64,000 nt of DNA. Source: Gonatopus flavifemur (lineage: Eukaryota > Arthropoda > Insecta > Hymenoptera > Dryinidae). A program made the translations under genes and the position numbers. Of the stretch, positions 36,727 through 48,500 are shown piece by piece (position 1 is the first letter of the stretch; every line of letters begins with the position of its first letter). A model generated the notes under the pieces. It was given only the letters and a program-made list of their open reading frames with translations. It was not told the DNA's origin and ran no database searches. The stretch is taken from the NCBI GenBank assembly GCA_018340375.1, contig JAFFJZ010000003.1:11098001-11162000 (forward strand), given 5' to 3'.

Positions 36727-39700
36727 ATTATAGGTGGTCCTAGTTTTGAAATATGGTCTGACAACCTTGTCAGATCCTTATGAAATTCATCTACTTTCAC
36801 TGGGTTTAGTGACTGGCTAGAAAAGCTCTATAATTTTCATTCAGGTTGATTTAAAAAATCCAGTCCTTCGTTGTTTGCGAAGTGGAAGCCATTCATGTTC
36901 AACATTGTACCGATCATTTCCAGTACCGAGACCACATCTGAAATGTATGATATAAATAAATTTGTGGATAAAACAAGTCATTGGAATCAAAGTACTCTAC
37001 TTCCCGTCATTTATTCAACTCAACGTCTGTTGATTCGTATCGGATCAAATTCCAGACATCTGAATTCAAAAGAAATAAAAAAAGAAAACGAGTGTATTTA
37101 TTATCAATTGAAACATTAAGGGAAATAACCAAGTGATGAATCAATTTTTAATTGCTCTTCCTAATCATTTGTGATTGAAAGAGTTGGAATTCATGCTCTC
37201 GATTAGCGAGATAAGATATCACAAGATTATCAAAGTAAAAATTTCATAGATGTTCAATCTTGATGTACGTCTACTGTTTTTTGTCCATTCCTCCAAGAAT
37301 TAACTCATATTTCGTGGATGATTGATTAATTGATTGATTGATTGATTAATATCGCGACGTTCAAATGGAATCGATCTGAATTTAAAATGTTGAATAATTT
37401 CCTGCCTGTCATTGATTGATTGAATTGTAAGTACGATAAGAAAGTCTGGTAAGGTTTCATAAGACAACTCAAGAACGTTTTAGAGATAGAAGATTAGTTG
37501 GTGGAAAAATAAAATTGATGTAATGAAGAACACGTTCTTCACCTTTAAAATCAACTGAATGGAATATTTTATATCGATGAAGACTCTCTGGGATGGACAA
37601 TGGTTAAAATTTTCCTTTTGGACTAGAAGAAGAGTCAGTCTAAGGAGTCTTTGAGGTGAATTCAATACACTCCATTTGAATTGGAACGTGTTATTTTGGA
37701 TGTATTGCCGCACTGTAAATAATGTGGGGAGTTTTTATTCACACTGTTGATTGTTTTTTCATAAAGAATGAAAGATTTTTCCAACACTTTGAGGGATTAT
37801 TCTCTTCGATTGAAGGAAAGGTCCACCAAATTATGGCGAAAAATTCTTCACCAATGGAGAAACTTGGCTGCCACCATTTTTTGGGGGAAAATTCCACAAT
37901 TATTTATTATAGTGCAAAAACGCAAGTTGTTCTTCGAAAAAATATTTTTGCTCATGTATTATTTTGTTAATCCACATTTAATTACTCCTAAATTTCATAT
38001 ATTTTTCAAAGTTTTTTCAAATTTCTATACGTCCATACCATCTGCTATAAATGCAAACAAATATTTCACATTTAATATCCTAATTATCGATCAGAACTTT
38101 CACGTGCGCGTGATTCCATTGAAAAACTATGTAAACAAACACATTAATCGACAAATATCACGAGATTTATCTTCTAGCTGATAATGCTCAACCATTTAAC
38201 GTGAAATTAATTACCCTCTCATTCTCGTTTCATTTCCCCGACTTTGCGTCGTGCCATGGATTCACTTGACCTAATTCCGATTTGTCGACGCTCAAAGGTC
38301 TTAGCTCTGGTTACGAAGAGTCAACCTCAAGACCCTGGTCGTTTAAACGTATTATAAAGCAGTATCACAGCCTAGGTCCATTCTCCGTTGTATCTCAGTA
38401 ATCATTTTTAAAATCATTTGAAAATGAAAAATGTTTTACGGCGTGTCATCATTCACCGACAACGTGCATACATGTGCCAGAGTGGAGTATTTTTATGATA
38501 AATCGGAGGTAATATTTTCCACGCCACTTTAGCTGACAGATATCCTCGTCATTTTTCGTACATTTCAACATGAGTCGATGATGAGATGAATATTCGATTC
38601 GGCACGCCAACATTATCCAAATTCGCAATTCAGCGAGACAGATACGCGAACTTATACATACGCGTGACATGATTTTTTCGACATTATTATAAATGGATTC
38701 ATCAAAAAAATTGGAGTATTATTCATTTCCAAATGAATGCCGATTCCTGGATGGGAATTGCAATCATTCATCGGAACTTGCACATCGTTAATGTTCATTT
38801 CATCACTCGCCATTCCATTGAACAATATTTTTTTATTGTTTCGTTGGAGAAAAACAACAAAAATGATGAAAAATGACATTCCACGTGAACCAGAATGAAT
38901 TTTCCATGAGTTTCAACGAATGATATTTTTAATCTACCCTGACGGATCGATGATTATTCGAATATTCCGAGATTTATAAGTTTTTTAATGACCGCTCTGC
39001 ATCGAATGAAGATATATTTATGTTGTCAACATCCTTCGTACATTAACCAGGCTCTCGCGCAACATTTTACGTAACGTGTATACATATACGGAGGCAATTA
39101 GCAGCTACGCTTGCGTTGTTACACACTCTGTTCGGACAGTGTCGCCTGAGGGCTTTTCAATCAATGTCCCTGTCCCGTTTACAATCTACCTTTTCGCCTA
39201 TTCGCAATTTCTCTGTCTTGCTGGGGACTACGCTCGTAGTTGGATCAATATTAGCAATTGAAACGATGGATCAAAAACGATTGCGGCGAATTTATTAGGG
39301 GGGAACGCGCGCGCTTAGAGGCTGTGGAAAATAGAATTGTTGTTTCCACGTTACGTTTACATACAATAACGATACGCTTCGAAAGTTCCTGTTTTATTAT
39401 TTCATGTATGTGTGTTCTCGGATATTGATTTCTGCTCCTGTTCTCACATATTCCCGCAAAATTATTGAGAGTCCACGGTCGTGAATTTCTAATAACGCAC
39501 AGATATATGCGTTATGCATATAACTTATGTTATAAGCGTTACGCGCAATTTACATATAATAGAGTGATAAATTCTTTCCCTTTCATATTTTATTCATTCT
39601 ACTGCTGTGACTCGAAGATTTGTTTGATAAAATATTTCAACTCCCTCGGCTTGGCCCATCGAAAAAAAAAAAACATAAAATCTTTGTGCTTTAGGGAGTT

Positions 39701-40640
39701 ATTCGAGACGTACTCTTTATATCTTTACTTAAATCTCACAAAAAGAATATTACACGCCGAAAGATAAAACCTTTCGACTTTTGTTAATACTTCATTATAT
39801 TCTACGTGATGTTCTCCAACGCTCTTTTCAGTTCTCATTTTCATCGCCTCGTTTTTGCTCTGGCAAGAAAAACCAGCTTGTATGAAACCACTCGAAAGCG
39901 TACGAAAAAAAGTGAGGATAGGGTGTAAAGGACTCTTCAGACTTAACCGTACAATAACGCTGATTGCCAGCTTTCACGTTGTACTTTCTTCTCATCCTTA
40001 CAATATTTTTGATTCACGTGTTTTTTTCATGGGAATATCTTGGAGTTCGTTGATATAATTTTATAAGAATGATATATTTAAAATGTAATACAGAATACGT
40101 TGAAATTTGAATTGGTACGAACTGAAGTGGAAGATTTGAGATAATAGTTTTTCTTCGGAGTAATTGAACAATTCGTATATTGCTGCTAATTCAACGACCT
40201 TTGAAACTGCATTTATTCAACTTAGCTTGATGAGCGGAATTACAATTGGTAGTAGTTCAGTGGAGTGCTGTTGTAATAAACTCATAAAACTGGTTGAAAT
40301 GCCACCGTTAATTGAATCTTGATGCATTTCTCGTCAAACCCTCTCTGCATAATTTAATGATCCAAAACATCTTTCTGTATATACCTTACCTTTTTTTGGC
40401 ATATAAACTTCACGAATAAGATATACGTTACGATACTCACAACGGAAGATAAATTTTACATAATAAAATTTGATGGCAGTACAGAAGTATGAGCTATATT
40501 TTCAGTTGAGAGAAGGAGAAGGGAAAAAAAAGGCATGAAATTTATCGTTCACTCAAGTAGGTTACCATTTCGTGCAGTTCATTAGTGAAGTTATTTCGCC
40601 GTTAATATTCGCACAAGGAGTTTAAATGTGGTATTATGAA
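36727..40640. other. AT-rich intergenic desert
   Basis: No supported gene. Contains a (GATT)n patch at 37321-37350. A short GC-richer stretch at 39100-39330 ends in GGGGGGAACGCGCGCGC. Open frames here are Phe/Lys/Asn-rich and not coding-like. Confidence 0.5.
37321..37350. repeat. (GATT)n microsatellite
   Basis: About seven ATTGATT-type units with an AAT interruption. A second short run is at 37411-37423. Confidence 0.8.
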
Positions 40641-41170
40641 TACAGACGAGAGAAGTCCATTGGAGTCGAGTCGGGTTAGGAACGATTCATCTCTCCTTTG
40701 TAGAGTCAGTGAGCGACTCGAGTCGGACCATTAATTACCTTTATTGAGCTTCTGTGCCGGTTTTGGCCGTACACACTCGTCGATCGTTCCTATCACTGCC
40801 AATCAATCTCCAGTGAAGCGCGCCGTGTAGAGAGCGGCATCGTCAAACGTCTCGGCGAATTCAGCCAATCTTCAGCCGGACAATGGGGCCAGCATGACTC
40901 GTGATCGTGTCTCGTCGGTCCGGTATCAAGCGGACCCTCCTTTTCAGTCACCGACGAGTAAAGGAGAGTTGGACATTCATACGATGATGTCTCGAGAACG
41001 GCTTCCGATCAACTCCTCTTCTTATTTCTGATTGGAGGCTGCATGAGTATGTGTGTGTAAAAGAAAAACTTGGACAGTTGAGTAGTGGACAACGAGGCAT
41101 GCCTTCGTATACCCTACGAATTCAACCCACGTAGCGAATGAACGTCCGGTGAATATCTGATTTGTGCGTT
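40640..41170. promoter_or_regulatory. GC-rich island, enhancer candidate
   Basis: Repeated GACTCGAGTCG and GAGTCGAGTCGGG (about 40665-40725), a homeodomain-type CCATTAATTACC at 40728-40739, and a generally CpG-rich stretch to 41.1 kb with no open frame. Composition and site content suggest a developmental enhancer; this is inference. Confidence 0.35.
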
Positions 41171-41204
41171 CTAGATGTACGCAAGATGTTCGAAATAACT
41201 TTAA

Positions 41205-41258
41205 GGAAGGAGAAGAAGAAGAAAAAGAAGAAGAAGAAGAAGAAAGGAAGAAAATTTC
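41205..41258. repeat. (GAA)n trinucleotide repeat
   Basis: Nearly pure GAA/AAG run of about 50 bases. Confidence 0.9.
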
Positions 41259-41259
41259 C

Positions 41260-44200
41260 TTTTTTTCATCTCGATATCCAGAAAAAATACATTGTGTAAT
41301 GATAACGATGATGATGAGAATGATGATGGATGAAAAAGATTAATGATCTCAGCGCTGTAAAGGTGATTTCAGGCGATATTAATCAATACTTCAATCCCCG
41401 CGGAGTATTCTGTAATCTGTTGAGTATTCAATTGTGCCAATATATTTAAGGTTCGACTTGGATACAAATGACTAACGAACTAAGTTAACTTCTTTTTTAT
41501 AAACGTAGCAAGTTTATATATGTTCTGTTGGATAATTGGTACCGGGCGCCTGACATAGTCATCAGTCATTTTGTATCAATTTCTCATCTTGGCCACGGTG
41601 AACGCAACTCCTGAGGTTCTTCGGTATACGTCAAAATGAAAGATACGTTGAAATCTCTTTGAAGCCTCGTGCGATCACGATCCACGATAAAATGATGAAA
41701 TTTCACAATGGAGAGTTAGATTTTTGATGATTCATCAAATGTGCTTCGATGGAACGAAATGATTAATCGTTTTTCTCCCCAAATTTTTCTTCCTCTTCAT
41801 CCCGATGTATCATAAAATTCACGGATTATCTTTCAATAATCGTGCATTTGCAATTTCAGTAAGAAAATTTCTTTCAAATATAATTTCAAGATCTTGGAGT
41901 AGCATTATTTGATCGAGAAGAAGATTTAAACAGATAAGTTGAGTGGATAAATCTTTTTCCCACCTTAATTCAAATTATTTCAAAAATGCTCAAAACGATT
42001 TGAGCACTTTTGGAACCACGAATAACAAAATATTCAATCGCCAATAAGAAATTCATCGAGCACTTTGGTGTCATTTATGAACGAAGATACCGTGATTGAT
42101 CCCGATACCTTCTTCAAATGGAAAAATCAAATTTCCATTCATTATTATCCCTATTATCATGATTCTTTCAATGGCATGTATACGTGGAAGACAAAAAACT
42201 CACGTGACATTTGAATAGTGCTTCACCTCACGTTTCCAATTTTCTACTCTCACCAGTAACGACAGCTCGGCTGTCTTTGCTCGTTCAGGATACTGACAAC
42301 ATCACTTGGAGTATGCTCTCTCTTCCGCTAGATAAATTAAAATATCGATCGAACCGCGCCAATTAAAAGTTTGACGTTATATTAATATACAGTGAATCTC
42401 CCTCGTACGCGCGAGGATATCCACACACCCATGTCGATACGTTCACGTGACTGAAGATAAATCAATACCACATGGATGAAAACGAATGAAAAATACTCGA
42501 GAATGTGACTGAACTTCGTATTTCATCTGGCGTGTACGTATACGTAGGTGTACTCCTATGTGTGCTACATTATAAATAGACGTGGAGAATAAATGACATT
42601 GGTATTTGAACAAGTTTCAGAACGATCTTGGGTAATCGATGTGAGACGATTCAATGAATATCAATTATTTCAATCGACTGCGTTACGTGAACGAAGTTTC
42701 CTTGATTTGTAAAAAGAAGACAGCGCGATGAAGTAATTCGATAATATTTTTATAGATTTCTTCAGCAGAATCAGTACAAGATTACAATTTTCAATTCGAA
42801 TGACAAATGGGAAGATTATTCTGAGCGCGGACAAGAGTTTCAGCATGAAAATATCTCTGTTGAATACATTTTCAATACGACAGTTTTTAACTGGATGTAA
42901 GGTACCTTGGTTCGTGGAGTCTGAAGATTATATACTCTGAATCTGTTTTTAGATATTTTTCAGAAGAGCAGATTAGAGGGTGTATTCAAATTTTTTCTGA
43001 ACTGTACAGTGATTCACATATTCCGAGGGTTGTTTGCGGTAGACGTTGAAAATTATTTACAATATATTCATAATGTTGCCACTCGTTTCGTTTCTGTACG
43101 TACAGAAAAAAGTGCAAGATTCATCGAAGATAATCGACATTACGTACAGCTGTTACAGTTAGTAAATGTAATCGACATTAAATTATAAACAAGTATTAGG
43201 AATTTAAATTTTATTTTCCTCTCCGTTTCGTTCGAGGAGAGAAAGATATAATTTAATCATTAATCAACGGAGATCTAAATAATTAACATAAGATCGTTTA
43301 TCTTTCTCGTTCAGGAATGATGAAAACACTGTAGATAATGCACTTTTTTCACAGCATGTTATCTTCAATTTCATTTGCATATAAATGTAGAGTGCGTTGT
43401 GTAATAATATATGTAAACCGTGATCAGAACGTTTGAAATTGAGTGGGAGCTCATTAGATACATTGATACCGCTTCATACTCATAATTCCATTAGTTGATA
43501 CATGCAGTTATAATGACTCGTTTATATGTTAACGCCACCTCGTCACAAAACGCGCTACAAATCGGGTGTACGTGAATCAAATATTATTTGATTGCAAAAT
43601 TTATTTTCTCAAATAGTTTTAGATTTAACAACATTCCACTCGTCATTGATTTCTGTTGTAATCAGATCACCGCATTCCCAAACCTTTGCATATCTAGATC
43701 ATAAATTTGGAAATTTCAAAATAATTAGTTCAATAATATTATCTCAATACAAAACGAATGTCCATGTACTATATCCCTGTTACTATCACAGATAGTAAAC
43801 AATGTTTGATAAATTACATATTTTTACTGCCATGTCTGATGATAACAGTGGTATTTTCACTAATCCTCCAAACTTAGTAGAAATGTAGTAATAACATTAA
43901 ATTTCCCTCCTGGAGTGAAAAGTGAAGAACGAAACACAGATACCATCGACTTTCCCTAAATTCATTGATTTGAAAATCGAAAAAGTCATTTACGGATTTC
44001 ACGGGTATCAAAATAGAAAGTGGAGATTGATCATCAATCACCATAGAAAATGATGTTCTCGAAGAACACGTTCATCTTTCATGCACTCAACGATGGAGTT
44101 GAATGTGATATTTCTGATGAATATATATGTGATGTCTATTTATATTTTTCACATAACGAGGTAACGCCGTTCACATTTGGAATACAGAGGGTCCGTAGAA

Positions 44201-44805
44201 GGAATTTACGATTCATGTATCGAACATAAATAATTTCCCGTTGATTTGATAAATCATCACAGTGAAATTAATTACAGAGTTTCTCAGAGAATTTATATTC
44301 TTTCTTTCGGAAAGTACATTCACGGGTAATTTATGAAAAGAGAATCGAAGGCAGGGTACATTATTAATTTCATGGATCTATATTTGAGAATATACGTAGA
44401 GTACGTGTTTGGAAATCATTTTTCTTTCCAATCGTTCGTTGAGACATCCGTGGAATGTTTCGTAAGTTCTTCCGTTACTTTGTGTACGACTTGGGAAATA
44501 ATCGTGACTTATTATCGGATGACTTGTTAACACGTTCACGGGAAAGATCGGATGAAATATCACCGCTGTTCATCTGTCAGTGAGAAAATTAATATTTGCA
44601 TTCATGCTAAGTTACCGTGACATATCGTTTGGAAATTTCTTATTTCTAAATGTACATTTGAGAATTATTTGTGAGAGATGTTCTTAACTTTCGCATCAAA
44701 CTTTTTCAATGAAATTTCCTGCTATCAGAGTGGATTGATGATCAGGGATGGTAAGAAAAAGAAAGTATGTTTTCACGCGTAACGCCTGTTTTGACCAATG
44801 TACGC
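41260..44805. other. AT-rich intergenic desert
   Basis: No gene or well-supported repeat. Homeodomain-like TAATTA/ATTAAT cores are common but expected at this base composition. Confidence 0.55.
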
Positions 44806-44809
44806 TGTG

Positions 44810-44976
44810 AAATGTCAGTAATCGAAGGACAAGTGGAAATTCTTCAAAAAATTACTGTGCAGCTTGTAGGAAAGAATGACTTTCTAAACAGTTCAGAGTG
44901 ATATTTTCTACAAGTTTTACAAAATACACAGTAACATTTTTCAAAATTTCTACTTGTCCTTCGATCACTGGAATTT
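44810..44976. mobile_element. Foldback element, arms CAGTRATCGAAGGACAAGT
   Basis: Left arm from 44816 and right arm to 44970 share CAGT(A/G)ATCGAAGGACAAGT and continue GAAATTnTnnAAAAA(A/T)nTTACTGTG, giving arms of about 50 bases with a few changes. Outside them AAAT/ATTT also matches. The centre contains CTTGTAG in both orientations. No exact target duplication was found. The flank to about 45220 is also repeat-like and may belong to a larger element. Confidence 0.55.
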
Positions 44977-45899
44977 TTCGAATTAAATTTTTTCTGTGTA
45001 CATAACAGTTTGAGATCAATGGAATTTAAATTTCTCCAGTGCAGAGGGACCTATGAGAAGTACAGTGCTAAAAATTTGCACTTGGAAAAGTTTTCTGTAT
45101 TTTATTGGAAGTCGTTAACTATAGTACACTGAACTGAGAATCCCAGTACTTCCGTAGGAAGATTCTTGCACATTCACTGGAATTTTACTGTAAAAGTTGG
45201 ACCACTGTTGTAAAAAAAAACAACATGGCAGCGCCAATTCTGTTCAGTTTTTATTCATGCGATATACGATGCATATATAAGATCTATTTCAAGTTAATCG
45301 GCCATCAAATACTTTTCGAATTATATTGTCCAGCGCGAAAACTTGAGGAGTGAACTGGAAGCAACTGTAGCGACACTATTGTGTTTTTTCCACAACATGA
45401 AATTTTGTTTTCAAGTTTAGATATTACTTCAATTCACTTTCTTGTAATAAAACCTTCAAAACAGATCTTTAAAAATAAGTGCTGTTCACACAAGGTCTCC
45501 CCCTCAACACAATTTTGAATTCGATAAATATTGCATCACGCAGGAGATTAATGTAGCATGGAATGGTAAATTTCTAGAAATCATACTTTTGCAAGAATTC
45601 CCGAACAAAATCACGACAGGATAAATATTATCACGTAAAAATCTTTTCCAAGAATTTCTTACCAAATCAATCAACTATCATTCCTATTTGAATTTTCGGG
45701 ACGATTTATGACGTACAAAAATTTGTTTTCTAATATTCTTTTTATCCCGTCCACGTAGATGGACCTTTCCAAAGACTTCATCATACACCTATCTCTCTCT
45801 TCCTCTCTTCGGCGATTTTGAAGGGTGGCGTTGATCACAAAATGTCAATACCATGCATTCACTGTACGCCTTTTTTTTCATTTCCTTTGTTTTTTATTC

Positions 45900-46060
45900 G
45901 TCACTCTGGGAATTCTCTGACGCGCGGACAACAATATCGGCGCGCACTCTTGACGGCGTCAGAAACGCGAGCAGGGCCTCCTCCCGTTGCTGCATCGGGA
46001 GGGCGGTTGTGCATTTAGCGAGCTGTCGCCCCCAACCAGTACACCGTGTCAGGCACTGAC
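45900..46060. promoter_or_regulatory. GC-rich island with CCTCCCG/CGGGAGG hairpin
   Basis: CpG-rich 160 bp within AT-rich DNA. A perfect 7-bp stem (45980-45986, 45996-46002) closes a 9-base loop. Regulatory role inferred from composition only. Confidence 0.3.
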
Positions 46061-46689
46061 AGTTTTCATTCCAGAATTACTTGACATGCAACTGGTTCTC
46101 AACTCTTTGGCCCCTCTTCGTCATGCTGTGGCCAGTTGTGCAAATGAAAAATAATTATACCCTCTACACGATCGAAATCTCAATAAACAATTGATTTCCA
46201 CTTTTGTACCTCACCCTCATACGAATTCCGTGTTCTCCTCAGGAGTTTGAATAACTGAAATTATGTACGATGTATCTTGAGAATGACATTCAAACGAGGA
46301 AGGAAAAATAAAAACATAGTTTTCGTTGAAAAGTCGAGTCGAGGGTAGAGCTGTGACTCAGGAAAATGCCCGGCAGACCTTTAATTAACTCGTCAAAAGA
46401 GATTTCACGATGTAACGTCGCAAAGGCGGAAAAGAGAAACGATACCTTCTGCTATCTTCATTTTATGCGCCAAAAATTGCCCGAAGGATGTTATACACAC
46501 ATGCATACGTACAAATTCAACGATCATAGCTCGCGTTTGGTTATCATACCAGTCGGAGTCTTTGATAGGATGCCGCTGGCGTTCGTCCGCTCGCCGCTTT
46601 AATCGTTGTCCAAGGTAAAGAATAAACGCATAACGAGCAATCAAGCAACCTTTGCTTACACGACTCCATCCACGACGATCCATCGAAAC

Positions 46690-46877
46690 GCAAATTAACG
46701 ATTGAATAATTTACGACATCTAGTTCTTTCTTTTCTTTTTCTTGTACTACTTCCTCGATAACAGAATGTGATTTTATTCTACACGTTTGGGATATATTTT
46801 AGTCCCACATGCGACGGGCAATCAAACGACATAGCAGCCCTATGATTATTCATGTGTTGAAATGCAAATTAACGATT
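46690..46877 (+). promoter_or_regulatory. Duplicated GCAAATTAACGATT (POU/homeodomain-like)
   Basis: An identical 14-mer occurs at 46690-46703 and 46864-46877, 174 bases apart. The second copy is preceded by AT, giving the octamer ATGCAAAT, a POU-factor site, fused to TTAAC/TTAACGATT. The surrounding 0.3 kb is moderately GC-rich. This is a good enhancer candidate. Confidence 0.4.
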
Positions 46878-47347
46878 TGGCTCATCCCATGCGGCAGTCA
46901 ACGTGGTGATTCAGTGACACAACGTCGTCGGACGCTCGCGTGAACTGTACGAGGTAACATATCATGTATACCAGGTGCATTTACACTGTGTATATTCAGA
47001 CAAAGTGTCAAAATTGTACAAAATTTAATTGTAACACGCGAAGACGTTCGGTGACGACGCTTACGCTTTCGGTTATTTTAGGTCTCTCAAATTGCGAGTT
47101 TGAAGACAAGACACGGACAAGCAAACGAAATTACTGTCGGAACCGAAAATTATTTATTTCTTTTGTAAATTCAGACGTTTAAAATATGTTTTGCGTCGGA
47201 AAATAGATTTATTTCGATCTTACGCGGTATTCGCTTTCATCTTTGAATTCAATTATATTTCTTCATCGGTGCAGGATGTGTTACTCTTGTGGGAAATATT
47301 GAAAGATTTATGAAATAAATCTCGAAAAAACCGACGAATAATTAATA

Positions 47348-47692
47348 GGCCAAACCAGACCCCTCCGACTGTCTAGAACTTTTGTTCATATACTGATCAG
47401 AAAGTTGTAGAGGGCTCCGCGTGTCAGTGGGGCTATCGATTCTGTAGAATGAATCATTTATCGCGAAAATTCAAGATGAATAGTGAGAAAATGACCAATA
47501 ATTACAGATCATACTATTGCATTTATAAATTTTTAACCTACAAGGAACCAAACTTCGCAACGTTGATATTTTGAGGTTATGATTCAGCCAACTAGATGGA
47601 ATCGCCATCTGGATTTCTTGGGGATTTCTTGGTCAATACGTGAACAGGATTTCTAGGGGAAAATGCATGAGTCGGAGGGGTCTGGGCCAAAC
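47348..47692. mobile_element. Non-autonomous hAT-type transposon with 8-bp target duplication
   Basis: The element is 47356-47684 (329 bp). The terminal inverted repeats CAGACCCCTCCGACT (47356-47370) and AGTCGGAGGGGTCTG (47670-47684) are a perfect 15-bp match. It is flanked by the exact 8-bp direct repeat GGCCAAAC (47348-47355 and 47685-47692). An 8-bp duplication with CA(G)-starting ends is the hallmark of the hAT superfamily. The interior has no transposase frame, so mobilisation would need a transposase from elsewhere. Perfect ends and duplication indicate a recent insertion. Confidence 0.85.
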
Positions 47693-47865
47693 TGTGTGGT
47701 GAGATCCAATTCGTTTGAAGTTGGATTCAATTTTCAATGTGATTCATATGAGAATCAAAAGTATACGATGATTCTGATAAAATTGACAGCGTTTCACAAG
47801 CGTGATGCAAAATTCTCATAAGTTATCTCGGAATCAATGAAAATGTGATCAGAGGGCAAAAGCAT

Positions 47866-48500
47866 CTCGTACGTGGCGCGCGTGTTACACGTCCACAAGG
47901 AACATGGTAGACTTGAGGTGGTTGTGGAGGAGGAGGAGGTGGTGGAAGAGACGAGACGAGGACACGAAATAGGTGGAAGTTCGATTCGGGGCAAAAGGGA
48001 AGGAAGGATTAATGGTGCAGGCGGGACACACCGCGGCCATAAATCGCCACACGGCCAGGAATTACCGGCTCGCAACTTGCGAAATATGACGGTCTCATAA
48101 ATCCGAGTCCACTAGTCCGTGCGCCTCCATCGACTACCACACGACTGGTAGTGGGTATACAGCTATCCCGCGTTCTTTGTCATTCTTTTGAACTCTTTTT
48201 TCCTTTTTCACCAAAAATCATTTCTCTTCCTCTATTTACTGTGTCACATTGTATTCCTCTTCCTCCGTTTTCCCGTCACATTCAGCAACAGCAGCAGCGA
48301 CGCGTAGCCCTTCCCTCCCATTCCTCGTTCAAAATTCTCCGTCTTCGTTCTCCTCAACCCCTCGTGGAGAATACACGTCATGTACCAGCTCTTTGTCTAT
48401 ACATATATGCGGATATACGTTGGACTCGGCGTGCAATGGCCATTTATAATAACGCGCGTCTGGAAAAGCGAGGCCCATAACCTAATACGTTCGTTCCGCT
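47866..48500. promoter_or_regulatory. GC-rich island with GCGGCCATAAA, enhancer candidate
   Basis: Contains a (GGA/GGT)-rich run (47915-47950), the 11-mer GCGGCCATAAA (48033-48043) shared with 33530-33540, a second CATAAATCC at 48098-48106, and a short stem ACTACCA/TGGTAGT (48133-48139, 48146-48152). Open frames through it differ on both strands and show no motif. Confidence 0.4.
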
